From Bacteroidaceae bacterium (GTDB taxonomy: Bacteria; Bacteroidota; Bacteroidia; Bacteroidales; Bacteroidaceae): DNA of 15,593 nucleotides. Numbering within the stretch: position 1 is the stretch's first letter; every line of letters begins with the position of its first letter. Positions 6,552 through 13,349 of the stretch are shown in pieces. The notes under the pieces were generated by a model, which was given only the letters and a program-made list of their open reading frames with translations, did no database searches and was not told where the DNA came from. Location: contig JAEDNQ010000038.1 in the NCBI GenBank assembly GCA_016302435.1, positions 1 through 15,593 on the forward strand, given 5' to 3'. A program made the position numbers and the translations under genes.

Positions 6552-8487
6552 ATATGTAGTCTTTTATTTTGTCTGAATATTTGATGATGGCTCTCAGGTC
6601 TTTTCTCCTGCGGCGGTAGAAGCGGAAGGAGTGGGTGTCCATGATGGGCAGACTGTTGAGCATGTTGAGTATATTGCGGTCTTTGCTGTTGGAGAGTACC
6701 TCGACGATGTGTTCGAGGTTTTGGCTGATGGTGTCGGCTGTGGCATCTTTCTTTCGGCCTATGTAGTATGTGGCCACGTAGGCTATGTAACCGAAGATGT
6801 TGGAGCGCGAGAGTGTGGAGTAGTAGCTGCGTGCACTCTGTGAGATCTGTTCGAGAGCCTCGGCTGTCAGTTGGTAGTCGGGGTCGTCGATGATGACTTC
6901 TTTCTTGGTTATGTGTCGCTTGGTGCGTATGCCGAGCAGCTTGCGCCAGAAGGTGACGTAGGCGTCCATGTTGAAGACGGCGGAGTCGTTGTTTGACTTG
7001 ACGGTGAAGAACACTCCTAAGGGGGCGAGGACCATGGTGCTGAGCCACATGCCGAACCAGACGGGGAATGCTCCCTCGCGTCCGGCCTTGTCGCCGAAGG
7101 TGTTGACGATGTAGTAGAAGATGAAGATGATGACGGCCACGACTACGGGGAATCCGAGGCCGCCCTTGCGGATGATGGCTCCTAAGGGTGCTCCGATGAA
7201 GAAGAAGAGCAGGCAGGCGAGCGACATTGTTATCTTCTGCCAGAACTCTTTCTCATGCCGTCTGACCTCTTTGTTGCCGTAAGTCATCTCGCGCGACCTC
7301 TCGTCGGCCATGAACTGCTGGTTGGTGACCTTCTGCAGGGCTGATATGATGACTGCATGCTGTTTCTGTGGCTCCATGGCTTGGTAGATGGAGTCGAGGT
7401 CGAGGGTTGAGGAAGGTATGGTGTAGATGTCTTTGGCGAGTCGTGCCTGATGTCTGTCCTCTGCTCTCTTGAGTCGTGCCTTGGTGCTGTAGTTCATCAT
7501 GCTGATGGTGACGGAGTCGTAGTCGGAGAGGCGTGCTTCGTGGGGTATGGAGAGGTTGCCTCGTTTCATCTGGTCGGTATAGGCGATGCTGAGGCTGTCG
7601 TAGTATGTGTTGAGCGAGTCGATGTCGTGGACGAGCTGGTTCATGTCTTTCGTCATGGCTGATCCTGTGGTCAGGTTGTCTTGGTCGACCATGTTGAAGT
7701 TGGTGTCGAAGTCGATGATGAAGTGCTTCTCGACAAATGTCTCGCGTCTGTAGGGCACGTTGTCGGCATTGAGTGTGCCGCTCTGCAGGTTTTCAAACTG
7801 CTCTCCGCTGTAGAGGAAGAGCAGCAGGTGCATCTTGTCTCGGGTGGTTATCATCTTGGCTGAGTCGGCGAGGAAGATGTGTGCCTTGCTCACGCCGTCT
7901 TGCATGTTGTAGATGACGACATCGTAGAGCATGCCTGTCTCCTTGTCTTTCTTCTGCACGTAGAGGTTGATGCCTTCTATTCCGTCGTAGAACACTCGTT
8001 CGGGTATGTCGAGCTCTGGCGACTTGGCTTTCATGGAGAAGAGCATCTGCTTGAGGTTGCGCTGCGCGTCGGGCACAATCTTGTTCTGAAAGTGGAAGGA
8101 CCCGAGGGCGAAGAGCGTATTGAGGATGATGAGGGGACGGAGTGTGCGGAAGAGGGATATGCCTGCTGCCTTGATGGCGAGGAGTTCGAGGCGTTCGCCT
8201 ATGTTGCCGAAGGAGATGAGGGAGGCGAGGAGTATGGCGAGAGGGAGAGCCATTGGGACGAGGGTCTCTGCTACGTAGAAGAAGAACTTGAGGTATACGT
8301 CGAAGGTGAGTCCCTTGCCTACAAGGTCGTCAATGTATTTCCACAGAAACTGCATCATGACGACGAAGAGGCTGATGCAGAATGTGCCTGCAAACAGCGT
8401 CAGGTAGTTGCGCAGTATGAAAAGGTCGAGTCGCTTGACGAGTTTCAGACTGTCTGGAAATGTTAGTGCCTGGGTGTGAAATCGCAT
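6526..8487 (-). CDS. LptF/LptG (YjgP/YjgQ) family lipopolysaccharide-export permease
   Basis: Inner-membrane permease of the type that, with the LptB ATPase, lifts lipopolysaccharide toward the outer membrane. Numbering here is from an upstream TTG at 8493, two codons before the ATG at 8487 that I chose because it starts a normal N-terminus (MRFHTQAL). RLDLFILRNYLTLFAGT (21-37) opens the first membrane helix, the family hallmark. Helices are seen near 30-50, 72-95, 117-135, 422-441, 447-466 and 477-498: three at each end around a large beta-rich extracytoplasmic domain (about 140-415), the LptF/G plan. The loop FGNIGERLELLAIKAAGIS (95-113) between helices 2 and 3 is where LptB contacts the permease in the family. 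About 150 polar residues (500-655) follow the last helix, longer than E. coli LptF or LptG. Sequence alone does not say whether it is LptF or LptG. It is first in its operon, with a promoter box 54 bases upstream. Confidence 0.9.
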   Translation of the reverse strand: MRFHTQALTFPDSLKLVKRLDLFILRNYLTLFAGTFCISLFVVMMQFLWKYIDDLVGKGLTFDVYLKFFFYVAETLVPMALPLAILLASLISFGNIGERLELLAIKAAGISLFRTLRPLIILNTLFALGSFHFQNKIVPDAQRNLKQMLFSMKAKSPELDIPERVFYDGIEGINLYVQKKDKETGMLYDVVIYNMQDGVSKAHIFLADSAKMITTRDKMHLLLFLYSGEQFENLQSGTLNADNVPYRRETFVEKHFIIDFDTNFNMVDQDNLTTGSAMTKDMNQLVHDIDSLNTYYDSLSIAYTDQMKRGNLSIPHEARLSDYDSVTISMMNYSTKARLKRAEDRHQARLAKDIYTIPSSTLDLDSIYQAMEPQKQHAVIISALQKVTNQQFMADERSREMTYGNKEVRRHEKEFWQKITMSLACLLFFFIGAPLGAIIRKGGLGFPVVVAVIIFIFYYIVNTFGDKAGREGAFPVWFGMWLSTMVLAPLGVFFTVKSNNDSAVFNMDAYVTFWRKLLGIRTKRHITKKEVIIDDPDYQLTAEALEQISQSARSYYSTLSRSNIFGYIAYVATYYIGRKKDATADTISQNLEHIVEVLSNSKDRNILNMLNSLPIMDTHSFRFYRRRRKDLRAIIKYSDKIKDYIYGNIISVQ

Positions 8488-8540
8488 TGTCAAAATCTAA
8501 GTTATCTAACAAGTTAGATGTGCTTTCAATTATCAGTGTG

Positions 8541-8548
8541 CAAAGTTA
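8541..8548 (-). promoter_or_regulatory. Bacteroidetes-type -7 box for the LptF/G-like - ribBA operon
   Basis: The minus strand reads TTCGTAACTTTGCAC here, containing TAACTTTG, a match to the Bacteroidetes sigma-70 (SigAB) -7 consensus TAnnTTTG. It lies 54 bases upstream of the permease ATG at 8487, a reasonable leader length. The expected -33 TTTG is not seen at the usual 19-21 base spacing, so the call rests on the -7 box, its position and its twin on the other strand. Confidence 0.65.
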
Positions 8549-8675
8549 CGAATTTATGTCCAATGGATAATGCTTTATATGAGAGAAAATGAAAATAAAG
8601 TCGTCATGTGCCTCTTTCTTTGAAAGAATTGTTATAAATAAGTGTGCAGAGTGAAAGTATTTGATGGATTTTTCG

Positions 8676-8683
8676 TAACTTTG
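8676..8683 (+). promoter_or_regulatory. Bacteroidetes-type -7 box for prfB
   Basis: The plus strand reads TTCGTAACTTTGCAC at 8672-8686, with TAACTTTG matching the TAnnTTTG -7 consensus. Transcription would begin a few bases after 8683, giving prfB a leader of roughly 130 bases that includes a hairpin and a short open frame. A TTTG at 8660-8663 is too close (12 bases) to be a normal -33 box. The same 15 bases occur inverted at 8538-8552 in the opposite promoter. Confidence 0.65.
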
Positions 8684-8698
8684 CACTCGATATTCATC

Positions 8699-8767
8699 AT
8701 GTATGCTGATGTTGCTTGCTGTATAAGGGCCTCTTGGTTGTCGGGCGGCATCGGTGTAGGAACCTAA
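8699..8767 (+). other. Possible 22-codon leader open frame upstream of prfB
   Basis: An ATG at 8699 opens a 22-codon frame beginning MYADVACCIRAS and ending at TAA (8765-8767), entirely within the predicted prfB leader and beginning about 10 bases after the likely transcription start. It has no visible ribosome-binding site (uninformative in Bacteroidetes) and chance frames this short are common. It is listed only because prfB is often regulated and this copy lacks the usual frameshift control. A second ATG at 8703 in another frame gives only seven codons. Confidence 0.15.
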
Positions 8768-8787
8768 TTAGAATCACAAAGTATGTA

Positions 8788-8806
8788 CGGAGGTCGTGTG
8801 CCTCCG
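8788..8806 (+). promoter_or_regulatory. Small GC hairpin just upstream of the prfB start
   Basis: CGGAGG (8788-8793) pairs with CCTCCG (8801-8806) around a seven-base loop, ending 12 bases before the prfB ATG at 8819. CAAAATGTTTTT follows, giving a weak terminator-like look. The stem buries GGAGG, the only Shine-Dalgarno-like string nearby. It could modulate ribosome access or elongation into prfB. The structure is short and its role is inference. Confidence 0.35.
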
Positions 8807-8818
8807 CAAAATGTTTTT

Positions 8819-9940
8819 ATGATAACAGCTGAACAACTCAAGGACATTAAGGATCGTGCAGATGCGCTCTACCGCTATCTGCAGATAGAAAACAAACTTA
8901 TTGAAGTGCAGGAAGAGGAACTGCGCACACAGGCTCCTGGCTTTTGGGACGACCAGAAGGCGGCTGAGGCTCAGATGAGGAAGGTCAAGGACTTGCAGAA
9001 GTGGATTGACGGATATAAGGAGGTCAAGGCTGCCACGGATGACACGGAGGTGGCGTTTGACTTCTACAAGGAGGAGATGTCTACCGAGGAAGAGGTGGAC
9101 GGCTACTATGCTGAGGCTCTCCGTCTCATAGAGGACTTGGAGATGAAGAACATGCTTCGTGGCGAGGCTGACGGCATGGACGCTGTCTTGAAAATCAATT
9201 CTGGTGCTGGAGGCACTGAGGCTCAGGACTGGGCTCAGATGCTCATGCGAATGTATCAGAGATGGGCTGAGGCTCACAAGTACAAGGTGAATATCAGCAA
9301 CTTCATCGATGGTGATGAGGCTGGTATCAAGACCGTCACCATGGAGATTGTGGGTGAGCAGGCATACGGATTTCTCAAGGGTGAGAGTGGTGTGCACCGA
9401 CTGGTGCGCGTGAGTCCCTACAATGCTCAGGGCAAGCGCATGACATCCTTTGCCTCTGTCTTTGTCACTCCTCTTGTCGACGACTCCATTGAGGTTGTCA
9501 TCGACAAGAGCAAGATAAGCTGGGACACCTTCCGCAGTTCGGGCGCGGGTGGACAGAATGTCAACAAGGTGGAGACGGGCGTGCGTCTGCGCTATCAGTA
9601 TGTTGACCCTGACACGGGCGAGGAGGAGGAAATCCTCATCGAGAATACTGAGACGCGTAAGCAGCAGGAGAACAGGGAGAATGCCATGCGCTTGCTCCGC
9701 TCACAGCTCTATGACCGTGCCTTGAAGAAGAAGATGGCAGAGCAGCAGAAGATTGAGGCTGGTAAGAAGAAGATAGAGTGGGGCAGTCAGATTCGCTCGT
9801 ATGTCTTCGACGACAGGCGAGTGAAGGATCACCGCACTAACTATCAGACAAGTGATGTAGGCGGTGTGATGGACGGCAAGATTGACGACTTCATCAAGGC
9901 TTACCTCATGGAGTTCTCTGAGGCGGAGGTCAACGGTTGA
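8819..9940 (+). CDS. prfB: Peptide chain release factor 2
   Basis: Class I release factor that enters the ribosome at UGA and UAA stop codons and triggers hydrolysis of the finished peptide. The 373-residue frame from the ATG at 8819 (MITAEQLKDI) has the normal family length; an in-frame ATG at 8783 would add 12 residues that overlap a hairpin and do not look like RF2. The N-terminal helical domain covers about 1-110. GAGGTEAQDWAQML (129-142) begins the core. The stop-codon-reading tripeptide site is Ser-Pro-Tyr at 199-201 (SPF in E. coli). The catalytic GGQ is at 244-246 in SSGAGGQNVNKVETGVRL. The gene is one continuous frame: the place of the programmed +1 frameshift in many bacteria (after ...RYL, codon 21) reads TAT CTG CAG ATA with no stop. 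It is first in the plus-strand block. Confidence 0.97.
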   Translation: MITAEQLKDIKDRADALYRYLQIENKLIEVQEEELRTQAPGFWDDQKAAEAQMRKVKDLQKWIDGYKEVKAATDDTEVAFDFYKEEMSTEEEVDGYYAEALRLIEDLEMKNMLRGEADGMDAVLKINSGAGGTEAQDWAQMLMRMYQRWAEAHKYKVNISNFIDGDEAGIKTVTMEIVGEQAYGFLKGESGVHRLVRVSPYNAQGKRMTSFASVFVTPLVDDSIEVVIDKSKISWDTFRSSGAGGQNVNKVETGVRLRYQYVDPDTGEEEEILIENTETRKQQENRENAMRLLRSQLYDRALKKKMAEQQKIEAGKKKIEWGSQIRSYVFDDRRVKDHRTNYQTSDVGGVMDGKIDDFIKAYLMEFSEAEVNG

Positions 9941-9969
9941 CGGCTGCCCTCCTTTATTCCTCCCCATTT

Positions 9970-10014
9970 CCCCAATTCAATTTCCCATTCCCCTCAATTC
10001 AATTTTCCACTTCC
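9970..10014. repeat. Pyrimidine-rich direct repeat between prfB and the CYTH gene
   Basis: The 121-base gap after prfB (9941-10061) is strongly C/T-rich on the plus strand and contains two near-identical units: CCCCAATTCAATTTCCCATT from 9970 and CCCCTCAATTCAATTTTCCA from 9990, about 20 bases apart. No hairpin with a T-run and no clear TAnnTTTG box is seen in the gap, so I cannot say whether the CYTH gene has its own promoter. Confidence 0.55.
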
Positions 10015-10061
10015 CAACTTGATAATCGACATCTTTTAAGTTACGATAAATAGACAGAAAT

Positions 10062-10541
10062 ATGGCACATATAGAGATTGAACGGAAGTTTTTGGTCAAG
10101 GGCGAGTTCAAGCACTTGGCTTATGACTGCACACATATAGAGCAGGGCTATTTTGCCACAGAGCCTGGCAAGACTGTGCGTGTGAGGATAAGAGGCGACA
10201 AGGGGTATCTGACCATAAAGGGACCTTCGGGCAAGGATGGGCTCGGCAGATATGAGTTTGAAACTGAGATACCTTTGGACGATGCACACGAACTTATGAA
10301 ACTGTGCATGCCAGGCAAGGTCGACAAGAACCGATACCTCGTGAAGAGTGGCAGCCATACGGTTGAGGTGGATGAGTTCTTTGGCGACAATGAAGGGTTG
10401 GTGCTGGCAGAGATAGAACTTGGCTCGGAAGACGAGGCTTACGAGAAACCAGACTTTTTAGGCGAAGAGGTGACGGGTGACAAGCGGTATTACAACAAGT
10501 ACATGCTCAATCACCCATACAGGGAGTGGAAAGATAAGTAG
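10062..10541 (+). CDS. CYTH domain protein (short triphosphatase / class IV cyclase-like)
   Basis: A 159-residue cytoplasmic protein of the CYTH superfamily, whose eight-stranded tunnel binds triphosphate compounds with metal ions. The defining ExExK motif is at the N-terminus (Glu5, Glu7, Lys9 in EIERKFLV). Further tunnel residues fit the family: Arg40, Arg42 and Arg44 (VRVRIR), Lys53 (LTIKG), Glu65/Glu67/Glu69, Lys89 and Arg91 (KNRYLV), Glu102/Asp104, Glu117/Glu119 (LAEIEL), and Lys141 (GDKRYYNKYML). The short single-domain form resembles bacterial members shown to be inorganic tripolyphosphatases (for example from Nitrosomonas europaea and Clostridium thermocellum), while others are adenylate cyclases or thiamine-triphosphatases. 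The exact substrate cannot be read from sequence. The VanZ-like gene follows 26 bases downstream, so the two are probably cotranscribed. Confidence 0.9.
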   Translation: MAHIEIERKFLVKGEFKHLAYDCTHIEQGYFATEPGKTVRVRIRGDKGYLTIKGPSGKDGLGRYEFETEIPLDDAHELMKLCMPGKVDKNRYLVKSGSHTVEVDEFFGDNEGLVLAEIELGSEDEAYEKPDFLGEEVTGDKRYYNKYMLNHPYREWKDK

Positions 10542-10567
10542 GTGCAATACGTTTTTTTTAAGGTTAT

Positions 10568-10972
10568 ATGACTGTTTTTCTGAAGAACATAAAATATCCG
10601 CTGACATGGTTGGTGTCAGTCGTTGTCGTTGTGCTCAGTACCGTGCCTGTGCCTGAGGTGCCAGAGTTGGAAGATGTCCCTTTTTTTGACAAGTGGGTAC
10701 ACTTCGTAATGTATGCATCCCTTTCCGTGGCTATATGGATGGACAGGAGGCTGATATGCCGTCGGGTGATGCGTCCCCTATTGTGGGTTTTTCTTTTTGT
10801 CTACCCGAGCGTCATGGGCGGATTGATGGAACTTGTTCAGGCTTATCTGACAACGTGCCGCTCGGGCGACTGGGTGGATTTCTATGCCGATATGTTCGGT
10901 GCACTGTTGGGTCTGATTGTCTGTGCATCAGTGGACAGATGGGTGGTGAGGAAACATTTTGATAGGACATGA
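10568..10972 (+). CDS. VanZ-like family membrane protein
   Basis: A 134-residue integral membrane protein with four predicted helices (about 10-26, 43-58, 70-86, 106-122). The conserved polar pattern of VanZ-like proteins is present: DKWVHFVMYASL (41-52) after the first loop, GGLMELVQAYL (84-94) with Glu88 and Gln91 in helix 3, then the loop CRSGDWVDFYADMFGALLG (97-115) with Arg98, Asp101, Asp104 and Asp108. VanZ itself confers low-level teicoplanin resistance in enterococci, but most small VanZ-like proteins have no known function and I infer no resistance role. It begins 26 bases after the CYTH gene, preceded by a run of eight or more T and the sequence AAGG, and ends 61 bases before the transporter gene. 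ATGACGTGAA occurs at its stop (10969-10978) and again 40 bases downstream (11009-11018). Confidence 0.88.
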   Translation: MTVFLKNIKYPLTWLVSVVVVVLSTVPVPEVPELEDVPFFDKWVHFVMYASLSVAIWMDRRLICRRVMRPLLWVFLFVYPSVMGGLMELVQAYLTTCRSGDWVDFYADMFGALLGLIVCASVDRWVVRKHFDRT

Positions 10973-11033
10973 CGTGAAGGTGAGGGGATATTTTTTTGTG
11001 GAACATTGATGACGTGAAATAATAGCAGAAGTT

Positions 11034-12410
11034 ATGAGTAGAGAAAATTTTGGTTCGAAGATAGGTGCCATTCTGGCTGCCGCAGGTTCAGCCGTAGGGC
11101 TTGGCAATGTATGGCGTTTCCCGATAGAGACAGGAGAGAATGGTGGTGCGGCATTTATAATAGTGTATGTGGCTTGTATCATTGTCCTTGGACTGCCTAT
11201 CATGATCAGCGAGTTCTTGATAGGACGCTATGCCCACACTAACACGGCTGGCGCTTTCCGCATAGCTTCCAATGGTTCTCCTTGGAAGTGGGTAGGCCGA
11301 TTAGGTGTTTTTACGGGGTGGTTTATCCTGTGTTATTACATCGTCGTGGGTGCATGGACTCTCCACTACGCATTCCTCTCTGCCACCAATGCTTTCTATG
11401 ATGTAGATGCCAAACAGTATGTTGACATCTTCAATGGGTTTGTGCAGAATCCCTGGATTCCAACCGTATGGCTCGTGTGCTTCGTCGTTTTCATCCATTT
11501 TGTAATCACAAGAGGTGTGCAGTCGGGCATAGAGAGATCTGCCAAGGTCATGATGCCGGCATTGTTTGTCATCACGTTGGCTCTGACTGTATGTTCTGTC
11601 TCATTGCCAGGTGCTTCACGCGGCATTGAGTTTCTGCTCAAGCCAGATTGGAGCAAGGTGGACAGCAATGTGGTGCTGCAGGCAATGGGACAGGCCTTCT
11701 ATTCTCTCAGCCTTGCCATGGGATGCCTCTGCACGTATGCCAGCTACTTCGACCATAGGACTCCGTTGGCAAAGTCGGCCGTCAATGTGGCTATGATAGA
11801 TACTGGCATAGCCATCATGGCTGGTTTCATCATCTTTCCGTCTGTCTTCAACATTGGCATGACGCCAGATGACATAGGCATTGGAGCCAGTCTTACGTTC
11901 ATCTCTCTGCCCAATGTCTTCCAACAGGCATTTGGCAACGGCAGTATACTGGCTGTCATCGTGTCTACCATGTTCTATTCCCTTCTGTTTGTGGCAGCTC
12001 TGACAAGTGCCATATCGCTTCATGAGGTTGCTACGGCATATGTCTCGGAGGAGTTTGCGTGGTCGCGCAAGAAGGCTGCCACGCTTGTGACTTCAACGAT
12101 AATGGTGCTTGGCATCTTGTGCTCTCTTTCTTTTGGCCCTCTCTGTTCCGTCACACTCTTCGGACGCAATATATTCGAACTCTTCGACGACTTCTCGGGC
12201 ATGGTGCTCTTGCCTATTGGTGGTATGCTCATCAGCATCTTTGCCGGATGGGTGCTCAACAGGAAGCTTTACCACGATGAGTTGAGCAACTATGGCACAC
12301 TCCGTGTGCGCTATTACCGCCTGTTGACCTTCTCCCTCCGTTATGTGGCTCCAGTGGCTATTGGCATGGTCTTCCTCGACCAACTGGGGGTGTTCGACTT
12401 CTTGAAATAA
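11034..12410 (+). CDS. Sodium-dependent transporter of the NSS/SNF family
   Basis: A 458-residue inner-membrane symporter with the LeuT fold that uses the sodium gradient to import a small solute, usually an amino acid. The first helix holds the family signature AAAGSAVGLGNVWRFP (15-30), which contributes unwound-helix sodium and substrate contacts, followed by ENGGAAFIIVY (35-45). Helix 6 carries GQAFYSLSLAMG (219-230) and helix 8 carries AALTSAIS (321-328), where Thr324-Ser325 match the second sodium site of LeuT. I count about 11 helices (11-34, 40-62, 88-115, 142-160, 168-190, 213-238, 250-273, 300-332, 347-367, 385-408, 433-455), the number common in bacterial members, versus 12 in LeuT. 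The substrate cannot be predicted. It is the fourth gene of the plus-strand block and is followed by a stem-loop at 12415-12462. Confidence 0.93.
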   Translation: MSRENFGSKIGAILAAAGSAVGLGNVWRFPIETGENGGAAFIIVYVACIIVLGLPIMISEFLIGRYAHTNTAGAFRIASNGSPWKWVGRLGVFTGWFILCYYIVVGAWTLHYAFLSATNAFYDVDAKQYVDIFNGFVQNPWIPTVWLVCFVVFIHFVITRGVQSGIERSAKVMMPALFVITLALTVCSVSLPGASRGIEFLLKPDWSKVDSNVVLQAMGQAFYSLSLAMGCLCTYASYFDHRTPLAKSAVNVAMIDTGIAIMAGFIIFPSVFNIGMTPDDIGIGASLTFISLPNVFQQAFGNGSILAVIVSTMFYSLLFVAALTSAISLHEVATAYVSEEFAWSRKKAATLVTSTIMVLGILCSLSFGPLCSVTLFGRNIFELFDDFSGMVLLPIGGMLISIFAGWVLNRKLYHDELSNYGTLRVRYYRLLTFSLRYVAPVAIGMVFLDQLGVFDFLK

Positions 12411-12414
12411 GGTC

Positions 12415-12462
12415 TAAGTAGGCGGTGCAAGGATTATAAAAATCATTTTGCACACCTACTTA
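12415..12462 (+). terminator. Stem-loop after the NSS transporter gene, probable terminator
   Basis: TAAGTAGG (12415-12422) pairs with CCTACTTA (12455-12462), and GTGCAA (12425-12430) with TTGCAC (12448-12453), separated by a small internal loop. The hairpin starts four bases after the transporter stop. Downstream sequence (TCTATTTGCTTAGTTATTG) is T-rich but not a clean T-run, so termination is likely rather than certain. Confidence 0.6.
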
Positions 12463-12558
12463 TCTATTTGCTTAGTTATTGTTCTCTCCTGTCACATGTT
12501 TTTTGTGGGGACAGCAGCATGGCTTATCATTATTTCCAACCCTACCTTAAGTAGGTGT
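12452..12558. repeat. 11-bp inverted repeat upstream of the HAD gene
   Basis: ACACCTACTTA (12452-12462) is the exact reverse complement of TAAGTAGGTGT (12548-12558), which ends 11 bases before the HAD start. The left copy is also the right arm of the preceding terminator-like hairpin, so the two pairings exclude each other. CCTAC and GTAGG (12541-12555) can in addition form a small local hairpin. Apart from this, the 159-base gap shows no convincing TAnnTTTG promoter box. Confidence 0.5.
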
Positions 12559-12569
12559 ACATAATTATC

Positions 12570-13349
12570 ATGACAAAAGCTTTATTTTTCGATATAGATG
12601 GCACATTGGTGTCCTTCAAGACACATAGCGTCCCCCAGTCTGCTATAGATGCAATACATGCCGCACGGCAGGCTGGCATTAAGGTGTTTATAGCCACGGG
12701 TCGTCCCTTGCCCTTCATCAACAATCTTGGTGGTCTTGAGTATGATGGAATCATGTCGGTCAATGGTGCCAGCATCGTTCTGTGTGACGGCACTGTCGTG
12801 CTGCATAAGCCTGTGCCGAAGGATGATGTGGCTCGTATGGTCGACTACCAGAAGACATGTCCCATCGCCGTGGCATACGCAACCGACCGTACAGCCGTTG
12901 TGACACACTACAATGGAAAGTTTCAGGAGGTCTTCGACCTTCTTAATCTTGACATACCCGAAGCTGTTGACCCTGAGCAAGTGCTTGGCATGGACGTGAT
13001 GCAGGTCATAGCATTCTTTTCTGCAGAGGAAGAACAGCATATCATGGGCAGTGTATTGAGTGGCTGCACGGCACAGCGGTGGCATCCTTTCTTTGCAGAC
13101 TGCATCTGTCAGGGCACATCCAAAGCCACGGGCATAGATGCCGTCTGTGACTATTATGGCATTGACATTAGTGAGACCATGGCATTTGGCGATGGTGGCA
13201 ATGACATGCAGATGTTGGCTCACGCAGGAATGGGTGTTGCCATGGGCAATGCGTCCGACGAGGTCAAGGCATGTGCTGACTATGTGACTGATACTGTTGA
13301 TGATGATGGCATTGCCAAGGCTATAGTGCATCTTCTGCTTGACAAATGA
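12570..13349 (+). CDS. Cof-type HAD-superfamily hydrolase (predicted sugar-phosphate phosphatase)
   Basis: A 259-residue cytoplasmic phosphatase of the HAD IIB (Cof) group, enzymes that usually remove phosphate from sugar phosphates or cofactor precursors such as pyridoxal phosphate. The ATG at 12570 (MTKALFFDIDGTL) is preferred; an in-frame GTG at 12555 would add only MYIII. All HAD motifs are present: motif I DIDGT with Asp8 nucleophile and Asp10 acid/base, motif II Thr43 in ATGRP (42-46), motif III Lys185 in GTSKATGID, and motif IV GDGGND (207-212) with Asp208 and Asp212 for magnesium. The C2-type cap lies between motifs II and III (about 80-180). Its last 16 codons are duplicated just downstream, out of register. 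It converges on nadE. The exact substrate is unknown. Confidence 0.93.
   Translation: MTKALFFDIDGTLVSFKTHSVPQSAIDAIHAARQAGIKVFIATGRPLPFINNLGGLEYDGIMSVNGASIVLCDGTVVLHKPVPKDDVARMVDYQKTCPIAVAYATDRTAVVTHYNGKFQEVFDLLNLDIPEAVDPEQVLGMDVMQVIAFFSAEEEQHIMGSVLSGCTAQRWHPFFADCICQGTSKATGIDAVCDYYGIDISETMAFGDGGNDMQMLAHAGMGVAMGNASDEVKACADYVTDTVDDDGIAKAIVHLLLDK

Larger units (their letters stand above)
8488..8818. promoter_or_regulatory. Divergent intergenic control region between the LptF/G-like gene and prfB
   Basis: This 331-base gap separates a leftward and a rightward operon. It contains two facing promoter boxes (see the separate entries), a 7-bp inverted repeat ATCTAAC / GTTAGAT (8504-8519) in the leader of the permease gene, an A/T-rich centre (about 8549-8675), a possible 22-codon leader frame and a small hairpin just before prfB. 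I see no tRNA or recognisable RNA gene. Confidence 0.7.

Noticed and set aside
8783..8818. Upstream ATG giving RF2 an extra 12 residues
   Set aside because: The extra residues (MYGGRVPPQNVF) coincide with a hairpin, and the frame from 8819 already has normal RF2 length and N-terminus.
8774..9397. A 207-codon minus-strand open frame opposite prfB
   Set aside because: Shadow of the RF2 gene; no domain and it ends inside the prfB leader.
10568..10972. VanZ-like gene as a glycopeptide-resistance determinant
   Set aside because: No other van genes are present, and generic VanZ-like proteins are widespread without a resistance role.
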